Below, piece by piece: positions 13,186 to 25,066 of a stretch of DNA of 64,000 nucleotides (within the stretch, counting starts at the first letter, position 1; each line of letters begins with the position of its first letter). The stretch is from contig NOKP01000002.1 in assembly GCA_002682825.1 (NCBI GenBank), positions 5,562,309-5,626,308 on the forward strand. Direction: 5' to 3'. The notes under the pieces are model-generated. The model was given only the letters and a program-made list of their open reading frames with translations, was not told the DNA's origin and did not search any database. This DNA comes from Neonectria sp. B-13 (Eukaryota; Ascomycota; Sordariomycetes; Hypocreales; Nectriaceae). The position numbers were made by a program, and so were the translations under genes.

Positions 13186-13804
13186 ATACTCTTTCCTTCA
13201 AAAAGAAGACATAAATCGAGTTTACGCATAGCACTTCCACGATTCGCCATGCTTGGTGTAATTCTGTCCAACTGGAGATGCCGTGCTCCATTGTAGATTA
13301 TAAATAAATGTGACCAGAGCCATCCATGAGCATTACTCCTGATGCATTTGGAGCAAGGTACATAGTAGGCATTCGTGTATTCGAATCACCAACGATTGTT
13401 GGGCAGTATTAATGGGCATGGGCTGGGGCATGTGATAGCGCGCTGGACGCGTTAAGACGCGTCTCTTGGTGGGGCTCCCTGCAAGTGGTCTTGGGCTCGA
13501 GCATCCCAGGTTCACAACAATCAACATGCAACAATCAACGATCACGACCACCAAATTTCTCCTCTAAGATCCTCTTCCTTTCAAAGGCAGTTGCACCCGC
13601 ATGTACAACCCTTGACGCTTTGTCCATAGCCAAGCTTGGCCACGACGCCGCGACGCCACCGTCGATTCTTGCCTCCTGCGGACTCCGGTCCCGTCTTCAA
13701 CCAAGCATGGCAGTTGATTGACCGGCTGGTACTCGAATCCACAATGTACGATCTTGCAACCTCTACTTTCTCCCATGCGAATACCGAAAACTCACCCGCT
13801 GCAG
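13186..13804. other. Intergenic region and probable missing 5' exon of the next gene
   Basis: This is the 3' flank of VMA12 and the promoter of the zinc-finger gene. The missing first exon of that gene should lie here. ATGs at 13526, 13707 and 13744 were examined; none joins to the downstream frame with a clean donor. Confidence 0.5.
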
Positions 13805-14588
13805 GGCCCAAGCAGGAGCCGACTCTCGATCGCGGACTCGCGGCAAAGCGCTCCGAACGTACGGTAAACGCGCCGCGAACACCGATGCACGAAGCGAATC
13901 CCCTTTGAAGAAGCGACGCACCTCGGAAGAGGAGCCGCAGCTCGAAAGCGAAACGTCACGAACTGAGTCGCCGCCTGTGCCGAAAACCGACTCAACCACG
14001 ACCAATGGCACGGTTGAGAACCCGAAGATGGAGGTCAGGAAAGGGTCGATAATGAACTTTTTCAAGCCAGTACCTCAACCATTACCGGCGGTCTCCAGCC
14101 CTCAAATCGACGAATTGCAGTCCAAGTCGACTCCTCCGGCATCTTCCCCGGCATCATCCCCGGCATCATCCCGGATAGAGGCGAGACGAAAACCCCGTAT
14201 TCTCAAGTTTCGTGGAAGCTCAATGCCCCGAATTAACATCGAAGCCGTGGATGACAGCGAAGGGGGTTCAGAGCCAAACAATAAGGAGGAAGAAGGTCAG
14301 GATGAAGCAACAGGACAGTCTCGAAGAAGTCCACGGCCTCGGTTACAACCTCGACAGCAGAGCCCAAGAAGTGAAGCACAAGAGGTGGAAAAGTCGAGAA
14401 AGTCAAAGGCTAAACCGTCTCCGACCGTCCAGACTACACTTAATATCTCGTCGCAGGCAGCCTTCTCTGAGTGCAAGGTGTGCAACACCGTCTGGAACCC
14501 GCTGCACCCAGAGGACGTCAAGTTTCACGGGAAACAGCACGCAGCTATTATGCGAGCCAAGAGGAAGTTGAAGGAGAGCGAATTATAG
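13805..14588 (+). CDS. Eco1/ESCO-type zinc-finger protein without acetyltransferase domain (5' exon unresolved)
   Basis: Small basic, disordered protein ending in a C2H2 finger of the type found at the N-terminus of cohesin acetyltransferases. The finger is C-x2-C-x14-H-x3-H (codons at 14472, 14481, 14526 and 14538) in SECKVCNTVWNPLHPEDVKF. It is preceded by QTTLNISSQ and, about 130 residues earlier, by KGSIMNFFKP, a PIP-box-like (PCNA-binding) motif. The frame starts with ALRTYGKRAANTDARSESP, an N-terminal motif I expect in this fungal family, but no in-frame ATG precedes it before a stop at 13719. An upstream coding exon must therefore be spliced on; CTGCAG at 13804 is a plausible acceptor. 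An alternative model starting at ATG 13744 with an intron 13864-13910 reads through but loses the RTYGKR motif. The GCN5-like domain of true Eco1 is absent downstream. Confidence 0.7.
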
Positions 14589-15058
14589 AATGAGATACCC
14601 AATTTTACGAATAATGAACGCTATACGCAGAATCATGCTGTACTTTTGCTTGATGGTCAGAGCGACAACTACGGATACACGTAGCACAAACTGCCGGGCG
14701 CCAAGGCCCGTGATGTCCGTTGTGTTCTGTAACGCGGGACCGAAAAATGGAAACCAACTCCAACGGCCCTGGCTCTAATTTCTCACTGCCTTGCGAGTCT
14801 CCGGAAGAAAGCAAAGGCGGGGCTTCGTTGGACTGGACAGGGACCAGGGCCAGCGTAAGACGGATCGCCCATGGGTGGACTTCATGACGAGGATTATGGC
14901 TTAGACACTCTCAGCCTTCACGATTGCGACTCTACGAATACCGTTTAATTTCCCAATCGCCATCGGATTCAGACTCGGCAGACGACACTCTCTTCCCACT
15001 CAATTGTCCGTCTTTGGGCGAGTTGAAGCGTCGCCATAGGTACTCGACGAGATACACC
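14589..15058. other. Intergenic region
   Basis: About 470 bp between two genes on the same strand. I see nothing beyond 3' flank and promoter sequence. Confidence 0.5.
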
Positions 15059-16720
15059 ATGCCGCGGAAATCGGGCACCGGTTGTGTCACCTGCCGGTGA
15101 GTCAAGTCCAGCGACACTATTTTTATCACCGCCAAGAAGCCCTGGCTGATCCATCCATCCGTCACCAGCATCCGCCGCGTCAAGTGCGACGAGGCCAAGC
15201 CGGCGTGCCAGCGCTGCCTCACCTCCAAGCGCCAATGCGATGGCTACCTCCCCGACGACTCGACCGTCACGCGGCGCCAGCTCGTCGAAGCGGTGCGCCA
15301 GCTCAGCGTCGTCGGCCCGGTATCCAAGGCCCTCTCCCAGTATCCGCACCACCGCAGCGGCTCCTCCAGCCCGTCCGGCCTGTCGCTGTTCGACGTCTTC
15401 CGCAAGCTGACGGCGCCGTCCACGGCGTCCTTCATGCCGTCCAACTTCTGGACCGGCGAGCTGATGCAGCTCGCCCACTCCGAACCCGCTGTGTGGCACG
15501 CCACCCTCGCCCTCGGTGCCCTACACCAGAAGCATGAGCTTGCCAGCCAGGGCATCCGCCAAGATCACAGGGTCGACGTCTTCTCGCGCCTGGCGAATCA
15601 GAACTATGCCGAGGCCGTGTCGCACGCCCGCGAGCTGGACAGCCCACACAAGCTGCTCTCCCTGAGCCTGGCGCTCGTGTCCATCACCAACATGATGGGC
15701 CGGTGGAGTGAAAGCCAGCTCCATATCACGGCTGGCCACCGGTTGCTGATGGAGACCAAGGGCCAGCCGGCCACCAAAGCCGCCGCCGAGATGTTGACGC
15801 GCCTCGATCTCCAGGCCATGACCTTCTCGGAATCGAGCGCTCCTTATCCGTTCCAGAACGCCCCGCCAATGACCGAGGTCAACGACTGCTTGCGCCAGTC
15901 AGCTACGATAGAGAGTTACGACCAAGCCGGAACTGCCCTGTTCGCGTTGATCCGACGGTTCTTCCTCGCCGACGAAACCATGGGCCAGGTCCCTGAGGAA
16001 GAGGTCACCAAGAAATACCTGATGCCAGACGTCTTGCAGGATCTCGTCGACTGGGAATTCAAGATGGGCATCTTCGAGAGAGACAAGTGGACGGGCGAGG
16101 CGGCAGCGCTCTCGGTCAGGCTCTACCACACGCTGCTACGGCTTCTCGTAGCCGCGAGATTCGGGTGTACCACACGATGGGACGGACCAGACTCGCGATG
16201 GGACAAGCTGCTGGGCTACTTCGAACGGGTGCTCTTCTATGTGGAAGCCCTGCTCCAGGCCACGGCGAGTCCAAAGCCCCGGTCACCGCTGACCCTCGAA
16301 CCGGGGCTTATCATCCCGTTGTTCCTCACCTGCCAGGAATGCCGGCACCCGCAGCTCCGCAGCCGCGCAGTCAGGCTCCTGCGCGACCTGAACCGACAAG
16401 AAGGCATGTGGTTCAGTGACGGCGCGGCGGCGGTGGCGGCCAAGATCATGTCGATAGAGGGCCAGGCCGTGCTGGAGGGCGACCTCCCGCCCTTGGCCCC
16501 GGCGCCGGAGATCCCATGGGAGGCGTGGTCGGCGGGGATACATCCGCAGGGGCTGGCGACGTGGGATGGCATGGAGACGGTGCCGGAAAACGGCCGTGTT
16601 GGTGAGACGTTGGTGATGGTGCTGCTTAAAGAGAGACGGGTTGACCTGACCTTCATGATGTCCTCTAGCGGTAATGTTGGTTTATACGGGGATATTCGGT
16701 TCGATTCCGTTACGTATTAA
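15059..16720 (+). CDS. Zn2Cys6 transcription factor
   Basis: Fungal binuclear zinc-cluster regulator, 529 residues. Exons are 15059-15096 and 15169-16720; the intron 15097-15168 (GTGAGT to CAG) splits the zinc cluster, a common position in this family. The six cysteines are Cys9, 12, 19, 26, 29 and 36 (C-x2-C-x6-C-x6-C-x2-C-x6-C) at the very N-terminus, with RIRRVKCD between them. The rest resembles the Fungal_trans_2/DUF3468 class: a block such as FWTGELMQLAHSEPAVWHA (about 120-140) followed by helical sequence and no second DNA-binding motif. Its targets are unknown. The next gene downstream is more than 2 kb away, so context gives no clue. Confidence 0.88.
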
Positions 16721-18784
16721 GGGGGGGAAGTGTTGCATGATAGAGCTCGAGTTTTGAAAGATACCCAATTACTAAGACCAACCATTTTGGAAAGAAACCC
16801 TAGGTTGTTGATCCTATCAGGACCAGGAGACCTTAGACCGAAGAGGCGCCAGGTTGTGGTGCTCGCCGCCAATCAGGCTGCTCCTTGTCTCCCATCTCGC
16901 AAGGTATCAACCAGGTCGCTTGAGCCTCAAGTAATATCGTGGCATTTTCGTTCTACTATCCCGCTTCCAGACTCAAATAAACCCTACGCTATCACCATAC
17001 ATCGCCGTCTTCAAAATCCCCCAAATGTTCCTGTTTGGGAGGATGAGGTACCAGAGCCATGACTACTGAACATGCAGCAGTTTTCATTCTTCCCTGTGTT
17101 GTTGGTGGCTTCCAACAGCTACCAGCAGCTGAGAGATCGTCTTCTGTTTCCCAGATAACATTCGTTTTTCAACAGTAGCCGTGGGGGTCTGAGGCTCTTC
17201 TTGAATCCAGAGACCCGTCGACACAAGATAGCATAGTGCTATCATCGACTCCCATGTGAGTGCGTCCCTCTCAACTTATGTTTGTAACCATCGCGGATTC
17301 TGTTTCCTACCGAGGCTAGGTTGACTCTTTTGAACGCATACCGCCCATGAAAAAAGGCGAAATCCGCTCAATCCTCTTATTCCAGTGTCCCCTTTTGTCT
17401 ACACAGAGGCAACTTTTGTGGCCCCTTGCTCCTCTACAGGCTACTTTCTCCACCGTATAACCCTTGCCCATGAAACGAGACGAGATGGACGAAGCGGGGA
17501 TCGGCGTTGAGCATCATTCGAGAGGGTGCTTTGGCAAGATAATAACTAGGAGGTGCGGTTGAAGAAGCGCAAAATAGCGTCGCAGCTTTCAGCCCCAAAG
17601 GCCCGAATCGTAAGTTTCCATGGTGGAAAAACAGCCACGCCCGCTCTGCTGTCTTGATGTTGATGGGTCAAGTTGCTGTCAGATTGAGGGTCTAACCCCA
17701 GCGTCGTGGAGCCCCGCGATGGCATTCGGGCATTACGTTAATTGCCTAGCGGTAATTCGTCGAACCAACCGAGTGGGGCAGAAGTGCATCATCATCATCC
17801 GCAGTCAAACGGGGTAAGTTAGTCGCCGACTTACGTTGCCCCCGTTGCACACGTGAATTTGGGGGGTCTGAGCTCATATCTTGGTCAGAGCTCTCAACAA
17901 CTGGCAGCCCGGTTCGACTACATCTATCCCTCAGCAACATCATACGCTGCAGACTACCTACTAAAAGACTCATGTTGCGGCTCGTTTTCCCCTTGATTGA
18001 TGAGAAATGATGACGTCTTGCTCACGGCAAGTCATGGAGGGGAAAAAGTACCGGTGGCTTCCACACGACAAGACATGACAAGGTAGGCACGCTATAATCC
18101 CAACGCCTCAACAACCCACCTACGAGTGTCTCACCCACGCTCGCTGGGTTATTCGGTCGTGAATAGCGTCCACGATAGTCGCACTCGCAATGGATCGCAC
18201 TCGCAACGGAAGCGGTTCCGAGGCTTAGCATGTCAAGGAGGTGAATTTCTCTCTCCGTATGCCATGGACAACTCAGGAGACAGGCAATGCTGGCAATGCT
18301 GCTGGCAGCTTTGACACTAGCAGTGTCGTGCACTCTCGGTTACGGCCAACTTTCAAGGAAGTCCGGTTTATTCGTACTTCGTACTCGCACCCGCACACAC
18401 AAAAGCAAGCCTTATCGGCCAAGCCTTCATTCCTCTCGTTTCCATTGGAGAAGGTTCCACCAAATCTCCCCTTTCCCGCTCTACGCTTTCCCCTTGCAGC
18501 GTAACCCCTGGCCCTACATGCCGACCGCCTCTTCCCTTCCTTTATGCGGGGGACGGCGAGATCAGCAAGAGGAAACGCGGCCTGAGGAGGATAAGACGAT
18601 CCCGGAGCTCAATCTTCCGGGCGACGCCACGCTTCCAAGTTGCGAGGCCAGCCTGGTTTACAAAACCCGCGGCACTACCTCCGCGTTGCCTCGAACACAC
18701 AAAACCTCGTCCTGCTCATAGTTCATCCCATTGCCAACTCAATTGCACTTTTCCCGAGTCGACAGCTCGCCCCCGAAGCTCACA
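16721..18784. other. Long intergenic region upstream of the EBP gene
   Basis: About 2.06 kb without a supportable gene. A frame at 18287-18721 begins with a signal-peptide-like hydrophobic stretch but continues as low-quality sequence up to 64 bp before the next start; I read it as leader DNA. Confidence 0.5.
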
Positions 18785-19579
18785 ATGGACGGCGTTTCAT
18801 TCTCTACCAGCGGCAACGCAACTGGCGCCTTCGCCACCCACCCATTCTTCCCGATGGACGTTGCAATCTCACGATATGCCCCCAATTCCATCTCCGGCCC
18901 GGTCCTCGTGGGATACTTTGCGCTGGGGTGCTGCTTCATCTTCCTGACGACGCTCCTCCTGGTGCAAAAGTCGCGGGCGAACCTGACGAGTGGCGAGACG
19001 TGGGCTACCTTGTGGTTCGCCCTTTGCGGTTGTATCCACTCGTTCTTTGAGGGTACGTCACCAGCTCTACGAACCAATTCGCGCTTCTCTCCGGTAGCCA
19101 TTGCTAATTACTTGATGATTCCAGGTTACTTTGCCCTCAACTTCCTCGACATGGCCAGCCAGATGGACCTCTTCGGCCAGCTCTGGAAGGAGTACTCCCT
19201 GTCCGACTCCCGATACATGACTCAAGACTCCTTCGTGGTCTGTATGGAGACCATCACCGCCGTCTTCTGGGGCCCGCTCTCCTTCCTCTGCGCCTACTAC
19301 ATCGTCACGGACCACCCTCTTCGCCACCCTCTGACCATCATCATCAGCCTGGGCCAGATCTACGGCCTCATCCTCTACTACGCCACGTGCTCCTTCAGCA
19401 GCGTCATCTTCAAGATCGCCTACTGCCGACCCGAGGACTTCTACTTCTGGATGTACTACGTGCTCTGTAACGCCTTCTGGATGCTCATTCCCGGCACGCT
19501 CATGGCGCAAAGCATTATGGAGTGCAAGCGCGCATTCGAGCATGTCCAAGCCGCCTCCAAGAACAAGAAGGCGCTTTGA
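18785..19579 (+). CDS. EBP-type sterol delta8-delta7 isomerase (EXPERA domain)
   Basis: Integral ER membrane protein of the emopamil-binding-protein family, which isomerises delta8 to delta7 sterols. Exons are 18785-19052 and 19125-19579; intron 19053-19124 (GTACGT to CAG) splits a Gly codon. The product is 240 residues, close to human EBP (230). Catalytic residues of the human enzyme have clear counterparts: His85 and Glu89 in CIHSFFEG, Glu131 in VCMETIT, Asn205 and Trp208 in CNAFW. Four or five membrane helices are evident. Fungi make ergosterol through the unrelated ERG2/sigma-1-type isomerase, so an EBP-type enzyme is probably a second isomerase or a binding protein. The match over LWKEYSLSDSRY and SLGQIYG is strong enough that the family is not in doubt. 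Confidence 0.92.
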   Translation: MDGVSFSTSGNATGAFATHPFFPMDVAISRYAPNSISGPVLVGYFALGCCFIFLTTLLLVQKSRANLTSGETWATLWFALCGCIHSFFEGTSPALRTNSRFSPVAIANYLMIPGYFALNFLDMASQMDLFGQLWKEYSLSDSRYMTQDSFVVCMETITAVFWGPLSFLCAYYIVTDHPLRHPLTIIISLGQIYGLILYYATCSFSSVIFKIAYCRPEDFYFWMYYVLCNAFWMLIPGTLMAQSIMECKRAFEHVQAASKNKKAL

Positions 19580-20024
19580 ACAGTTGAAAAAGTATGCGAT
19601 GGCTTTGTTTGGCGCTGGTGTTGGGTATGGCAGTAGAATGGGACCCCAGTACCACAGGTATTGCCCTCCCTGCAGAAAGATTAGACAGGGGACACAGATC
19701 ATAGAGATTAGAGTATAAAACAGCAAACGCCTATATTCTAGCGGTTCCTATGTATAGTGACGCTGAAGCCCGTTTTACAATCGTATTTATACAGTATTTG
19801 TGTCAGTGTAGGTGCCAGAAGCCCTCATGATGTATAGGAACAGGCCCTTCTACTAATCCCATTCGCCTATCCAAGAGTGATTTTACCCGTCGCAACTCCA
19901 GGCCCATGGTTATTATTAGCCGAGTAAATTATAGTCCAGCTGTTGGCCAAAGCAACTCATCCATGGTATTCAATTCAAAAGTTCATTAGCTGCGATCCGT
20001 TTTCTCCACGCGCAACCAATGCCG
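19580..20024. other. Convergent 3' intergenic region
   Basis: About 445 bp between two convergent genes (EBP-type isomerase and glycosyltransferase). AT-rich, nothing else seen. Confidence 0.5.
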
Positions 20025-21575
20025 TCACTGGACCTGCACGGGGTTTGTTACGGAGTCACAGATTCGCTACAACTATTGATTAGTGAGGCTCCAGAATCGG
20101 AATCAAGCAGGCTTACCTCGCGCGTGTTGGCAAAATCGGTATAGAACTTGTTCCAGATCTCTCTCTCAACGCAGCTCTCCTTGCCATTGACGGTTGTGCA
20201 GTTGGGCTGGTTCGTCCGCTGCTCGCCAGAAGACATGGGGATCCACGGCTTCGGCACAGGCCAGTCGGAGAAGTGGATGAACTTGGCCTCGTTCAAGGCC
20301 GCGATGGGATCCCACTCCTCGCGATTGGAGCCGAGGTAGCCGGAGTGATCGGTTTGGCGATACTCGGACGTCAGCATGTCGTACCCTCGGTGGGGGAGGA
20401 TGAGCGCGCTGTCGTAGTACAGCTGGTTGACGATCTCCATGTCGTATTCCTCCGGATCGACCGTGTCCATCTTCTGCATGATGCGGTCGAACTCGATCGT
20501 GTCCGGCTGGATGAGCATCAGCTGCGACGAGAGAATCCGCTGCGGAGGGTCGCCGTTGAGAAGCCAGTATGCTCGGGGCATGGCGACGGGCGATGGCGGG
20601 AGCAGGAAGAGCTCGTCCATGGGCTGCAGGACCATTCCGTCCGAGTCGAGCGAGAGCACGCGATCGTATTGGGTCTGGTTGAAGGCGAGGAGCTTGGTAA
20701 AGGATTCGGCCCAGGTATCTGCGTCCCCATGTTAGCACGAGTCGGAGTTGACAAAAGGGAGACAGGAAAAACTCACCATCCGCACCATCACGGCTCTGGA
20801 CCTGGATCGGCTGCAACTTGACGCCGTACTGGTCGCGCGCCTTGATCAGGAGCAGCCCCGCGTGAGTGTCGGCGGTGGTCGCGACGGGGTCGAGCATCCA
20901 CTGCGGGTACATTATGACGCGGTCGGGCTTGCTCCTGAGCCGGTGCAGCGTCTCGAACATCATGACCGAGTTGCACAGGTAATCGGCGTTGGTGACGTAC
21001 TGCGTGTAGGCGAACCGGGACCAGTCCACGCCGTCGGCTGAGGGTGTGAAGGAGCTGTGGCTCGTCGCGTTGGAGGCGCTGCCATGGTGGAAGGGCGTCT
21101 CGGCGGCATGGTTGTGTTCGGTTGCGTGGGGTGTGGGTGTTTGTTGTGTTGCTTGGTCGGTCTGCGATGTCGATGCTTGGTCTGTCTTCGGCTCTTGTGT
21201 TGCTTCCTTGTCTTGCCATCTCCCTTGATCCTTTTCCTTCTCGTTCTGCAGTTCCTTCAGTCGATCCGTCTCTTGATCTTTCTCTTGTGCCTTCTCTTGA
21301 TCCGTCTCTTGATCCTTCTGCTCGTCGTAGGCAGCCGCCTCGGTCGGAACTAGGCCACCATCACCGCCGGCCGGGGTAGGGATCGCAACCTCGATCTTGG
21401 CGTCGTCAAAGTAGCCGCCGCTGGCTTCCGCCTCGCTCCCGGGTGCAGCAGGGGACTGGCCCTGGTATGGCTTTGCGTCGGGATACTGGTAGTCGTACCT
21501 GTCGGCGGAGTTGTAGAACAGAAACATGCACACCACAGCGATCAGCGCAATGAAGCGAAACCGACTGGACACCAT
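20025..21575 (-). CDS. GT8-family glycosyltransferase, GNT1-like (type II membrane protein)
   Basis: Probable Golgi glycosyltransferase related to yeast Gnt1 (alpha-N-acetylglucosaminyltransferase) and the glycogenin-like GT8 fold. Exons are 21575-20777, 20718-20117 and 20066-20025; introns 20719-20776 and 20067-20116 have GTGAGT/GTAAGC donors. The product is 480 residues. A short cytoplasmic tail and one membrane anchor (about residues 5-22, FRFIALIAVVCMFLFY) are followed by a stem about 150 residues long, full of Gln, Glu, Lys and Asp with KDQETD-like repeats. The catalytic domain begins near FAYTQYVTNADYLCNS and has the metal-binding DxD in LSLDSDGMV. The conserved acceptor-side block FIHFSDWPVPKPW is near the C-terminus. 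I place the last exon by the frame ending RERICDS; without it a shorter tail would read through the intron. The acceptor substrate is unknown. Confidence 0.87.
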
Positions 21576-22975
21576 CGTGGACCGGATCTTGGACCTTACG
21601 TTCACGTTCACGGTCACGGTCGATGGATTGCGAGTCAAAGCCAACAGCCTACGTGGAGGAGGAGAGAGTGAGACATCAAGGGCGGGAAGGCAACACAGCC
21701 GCTGTCATGACAGCTCGGAGGATCCTACCTACCTGCACATTAATAAGATTGCACGCCTCATCCTTGGTGCCGGATGCATCTGGCCTGGGCCCTTCATGAA
21801 AATGGAGTCTAAATGATTACGGCAGCCGTCTGTTTATTGGCCAAATCGCGAAAGCCATCCGCAAATAGTTTATCGTGTGGTGAGGGTGGAAATTACGAGC
21901 TTCTGGGCCCTGAGCCCTTCCCAAAGTGGGATGGCTCTCTGGAGGATAGCCCCATTCTGAGCAGACGGACTCAGCCTCCTAACTCAGGAGACAGTGACTT
22001 TGCAACTTCCGAGACCTCGATGATGGAAGCATGCAAATCGGCGTGACGCGTCCAAGGCTGAACTTTTTTGTTTCATGGCAACGCGGTCAGCATTTAGTAC
22101 GGTGAGTAAGGTGCCAATCAATGGTGCTTCGTAGGGCTGGTCGTGGGTTGTTAGCACCAGTCACGTCTCACGCCTTATATCATATCTACGTGCCGTGCCG
22201 GCATCCGATTAGCAGGTCTTGGTCATCTCACGCCCTCATGCGGCATGCTTTGCGTGAGAATTCCCTTTCCTCTATTCAAGACGATGTATTTATGCGCTTG
22301 ACCGAGTGTACGTCCCGCTTCGCTCTGTGTGTAGATACGTACTTTGTACCACGTTGTTGTTCTCCGTGCTACCACTACCAGAACACCGAATAGATCGGTC
22401 AATAGGGTGTAGCCAAGCTGCCTCGCAATTTATACTGGACAGTGCCAGTTGGCCGTTCACATGGCAACTGAACACCAATGAGTTCGAGATGAATACAATA
22501 AGACGTAGCGTGCGAACAAATCAACAGTATATCCCGTTTTCTTCAAGAAATATTACAATTCCATGCTCGCAGTTAGTCAACAATCCAGTACCATGCTCTC
22601 TTTCATCAAATGTGTGCCTGTCATAATGTTCACCTTATACCAGGCAAAGCGCCGGATACCCTCCCATTCTCCAATGTTCAAGGCGGATATCCTAACGAGA
22701 AGCCGGCATACTGCTCAATTACATGGCAATGGATACGAAATGGGAGACGTTTAGCAATTGTTGATTCCAGTCTTTTGTCTATATGCCATCGATGGTTCAT
22801 CCGGCACCGCAACTTCCAGAGCACTGTCGCCGTCCTGAGATGTCTATTCGACACTAAAAAATCCCCTAAGCCTTTCGGTAGGGTCTGCCTCAGTTGGGAG
22901 GAAGAGGACCACGAATCTCATGGCGTTCTGCAGGTTGCCTGCGAGGATTCCGCCCGAGCTTCTCTGGCTGTCGAA
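21576..22975. other. Intergenic region
   Basis: About 1.4 kb, relatively AT-rich in its second half, between the 5' end of the glycosyltransferase and the 3' end of RidA. No convincing gene or repeat. Confidence 0.55.
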
Positions 22976-23500
22976 CTACAGCTTTGTTTGGATGTTCCAG
23001 GGCTTAGAGACCACGGCCACGCACTTGATCTCGACATCCGTATTGACCGGCAAGGTCTTGACAGCAACACACCTGAAAACAATAAGCGTCAACTTCATCA
23101 CAGCATGCAACCAGTTATGGCTCAACTTACGTCCGCGCAGGCTTGATGTCGCCCCAGTACGTCTGGTAGACCTCGTTCATCTTGGCAAAGTCGCCCATGT
23201 CGGCGAGGAAGACGCTCACCTCGACGACATCGTTGACGCTGGAGCCAGATGCCTCGAGGACCGCCGAGAGGTTCTGGATGACCCGGTGCTGTTGCGGCAG
23301 GGTCCATTAGCTCTGTCGTGCCTGCATCGTCGGAGTCAACTTACCGTGTGGGCCTGGATGTCTCCGTCGATGATTTTGCCCGTCGCAGGGTCCTGGGCAA
23401 TCGAGCCGGACGTGTAGACGAAGCCGTTGGCGACGATGGCTTGGTTGAAGACGGGAAGCGGGGCGGGCGCCTTGTCCGTGATGGTGGCGATGCGAGACAT
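22976..23500 (-). CDS. RidA / Mmf1-type reactive-intermediate deaminase
   Basis: YjgF/YER057c/UK114-family enzyme that hydrolyses reactive enamine/imine intermediates released by PLP enzymes. Exons are 23500-23345, 23288-23131 and 23072-22976, with introns 23289-23344 and 23073-23130; all three join in frame to 136 residues, the usual length being about 130. Visible landmarks are GFVYTSGSIAQDP near residue 26, the trimer-forming VSVFLADMGDFAKMNEVY (77-93) and the substrate Arg104 in KPARTCVAV. No presequence is obvious, so this is more likely the cytosolic than the mitochondrial form. It shares no functional context with its neighbours. Confidence 0.93.
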
Positions 23501-24035
23501 TTTTGTATATTGAGGTCTGAAGTATTGTCTTAAGTTTCAGTGATTTGAGTGTGGTTTTCTGAGAATCAATGGAGTCTTAATGGTGTTGACGTTGACCTCG
23601 ACTTTGTAGCCGTAGGATGCTGCATGAATTGCGGGGAGGTATCGGCTTGCATCATGCTGACTCCGGTCCGATGCCAATTCTAGCTTTATCAGCAACCGCA
23701 GATCGCATAGGATCGGGTTAACCAATCTAGCAAGCGGATTACAGAGCTCAAGATCCTGCTACTCGGATAGGTCTCCAGTTCTATACCCCGAACTCCACAA
23801 CAGAGACTCAATCCCGCCTCGGTAACGGAAGTCCCGAGATCGGAGGAATAAATACATCACAACACTGGGGGTCCCACACACATGGTTAAACAAGTCCTTG
23901 GGTTTATATGCTCGTTTCCTTGGTCTAGGTATTTAGTATCCGAGCGGATTGAACCAGATCCAACGCCATCGCTATGCTTACATGTCTTTCATTGACTCTC
24001 TGAAACGGACAGTCCAAAACATCAACCCAAGCCCA
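23501..24035. other. Intergenic region
   Basis: About 535 bp between ElyS and RidA (both on the minus strand); it serves as RidA promoter. Nothing else seen. Confidence 0.5.
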
Positions 24036-25066
24036 TTATGCTGCATGTCCACCAATTCCACCCTTGATTCCCTCCAGAACCCCGGACCAATGGCCACCTT
24101 GTTTGATGTTTGCCACATCAGAAAACTGATCACATGCAATCTTCCGAATCAAGAGCGTGTCCTTGGCCTTCTTGTGGTTCTTACCACTACCAACAGTCAG
24201 GTATTCTTCAAACCACTCTTCTTCGGCGGAATCCAAGGGCAAAAAGGCGAGCTCCGAGGCTCGCTCTGAGAACTCCGCGCCACTGCCGCCATCCAGGACA
24301 GATGAAACCAGTAATCGGAACAATAACTTGCGCGTGTGTGTAGGGTGTGTACGAGAGTAAAACAAGGCTTCTGAAATGCTTGTTCGGGCCATCGCATCGA
24401 AAAGCAGCTCCAGCGCAGCTGAGGTCTGGAGAATCGGTTGGACCGTCTGGAAGTAGGACAGTGCCAGACTATAGTCGTTGCCTTGAGCGCGACGAACGAG
24501 GACGGTGATAATATCATCGGCGAAGTCCGGGATAAGCGAGGGGTGTGCGATGTACTCGAGCGCTTGCTAAAATGGTACTATCGTCAGCTGCCGCAGTTGC
24601 CAAAGTAAAGGAATAGACTCACCGCAAAGTCTTGTCTGTCCATGTACCACAGGCCCTTCATGAAGATCTGGTACTTCTTGGGCATGCCCGAAGCATCAAC
24701 AAACGCCTCCGACACGTTCTGGCGACCGGAGGCCTGATCGAAGTCGAGGAGAAGGTAGTAGAGGAGGGAGAATTTGTAGTGCGTCGACATGTTGGCTTCG
24801 CAAATCTGCTGGTGCAATTGCTTCAGAGCATTGTCGGTTTTGGGGGGGTAAACCTTGGCTAAAGAAGAAGGTCAGTAATTTACCCTGAGCTGTACATGGA
24901 GACTATGCGCACCTTTGGTAATTCCCACGGCTCTCAACACACGGTCAATGAAGAGGATTCCATCGAAGCTCTTGCGGGAGCTGTCAATTTCCTGCTGCAC
25001 CTTGCGGTCGTAGGGGTTCGGTGCCGCGGCGGGGAACACATCGTGGAGGCTCGTGTAGTTGAACAT
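24036..25066 (-). CDS. ELYS-like nuclear pore complex protein (ElyS)
   Basis: Short fungal counterpart of ELYS/MEL-28, which in other systems links the Nup84/Y-complex to chromatin. Exons are 25066-24913, 24858-24623 and 24566-24036, with introns 24859-24912 and 24567-24622; the product is 306 residues, in line with the small fungal proteins that consist of the ELYS-like helical domain only. Recognisable stretches are FDGILFIDRVLRAVGI near residue 35, KFSLLYYLLLD, MPKKYQIFMKGLWYMDR and DFADDIITVLVRR. No AT-hook or beta-propeller is present. The gene is head-to-head with SMC4 across 417 bp, so the two may share a promoter. Confidence 0.85.

Noticed and set aside
18287..18721. 144-codon frame with a signal-peptide-like start
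   Set aside because: Only the first 20 residues look designed; the rest is low quality and it abuts the EBP start, so it is more likely leader sequence.
22000..22900. RIP-mutated transposon remnant
   Set aside because: Slightly AT-rich, but no repeat, no transposase trace and no clear TpA excess by eye.
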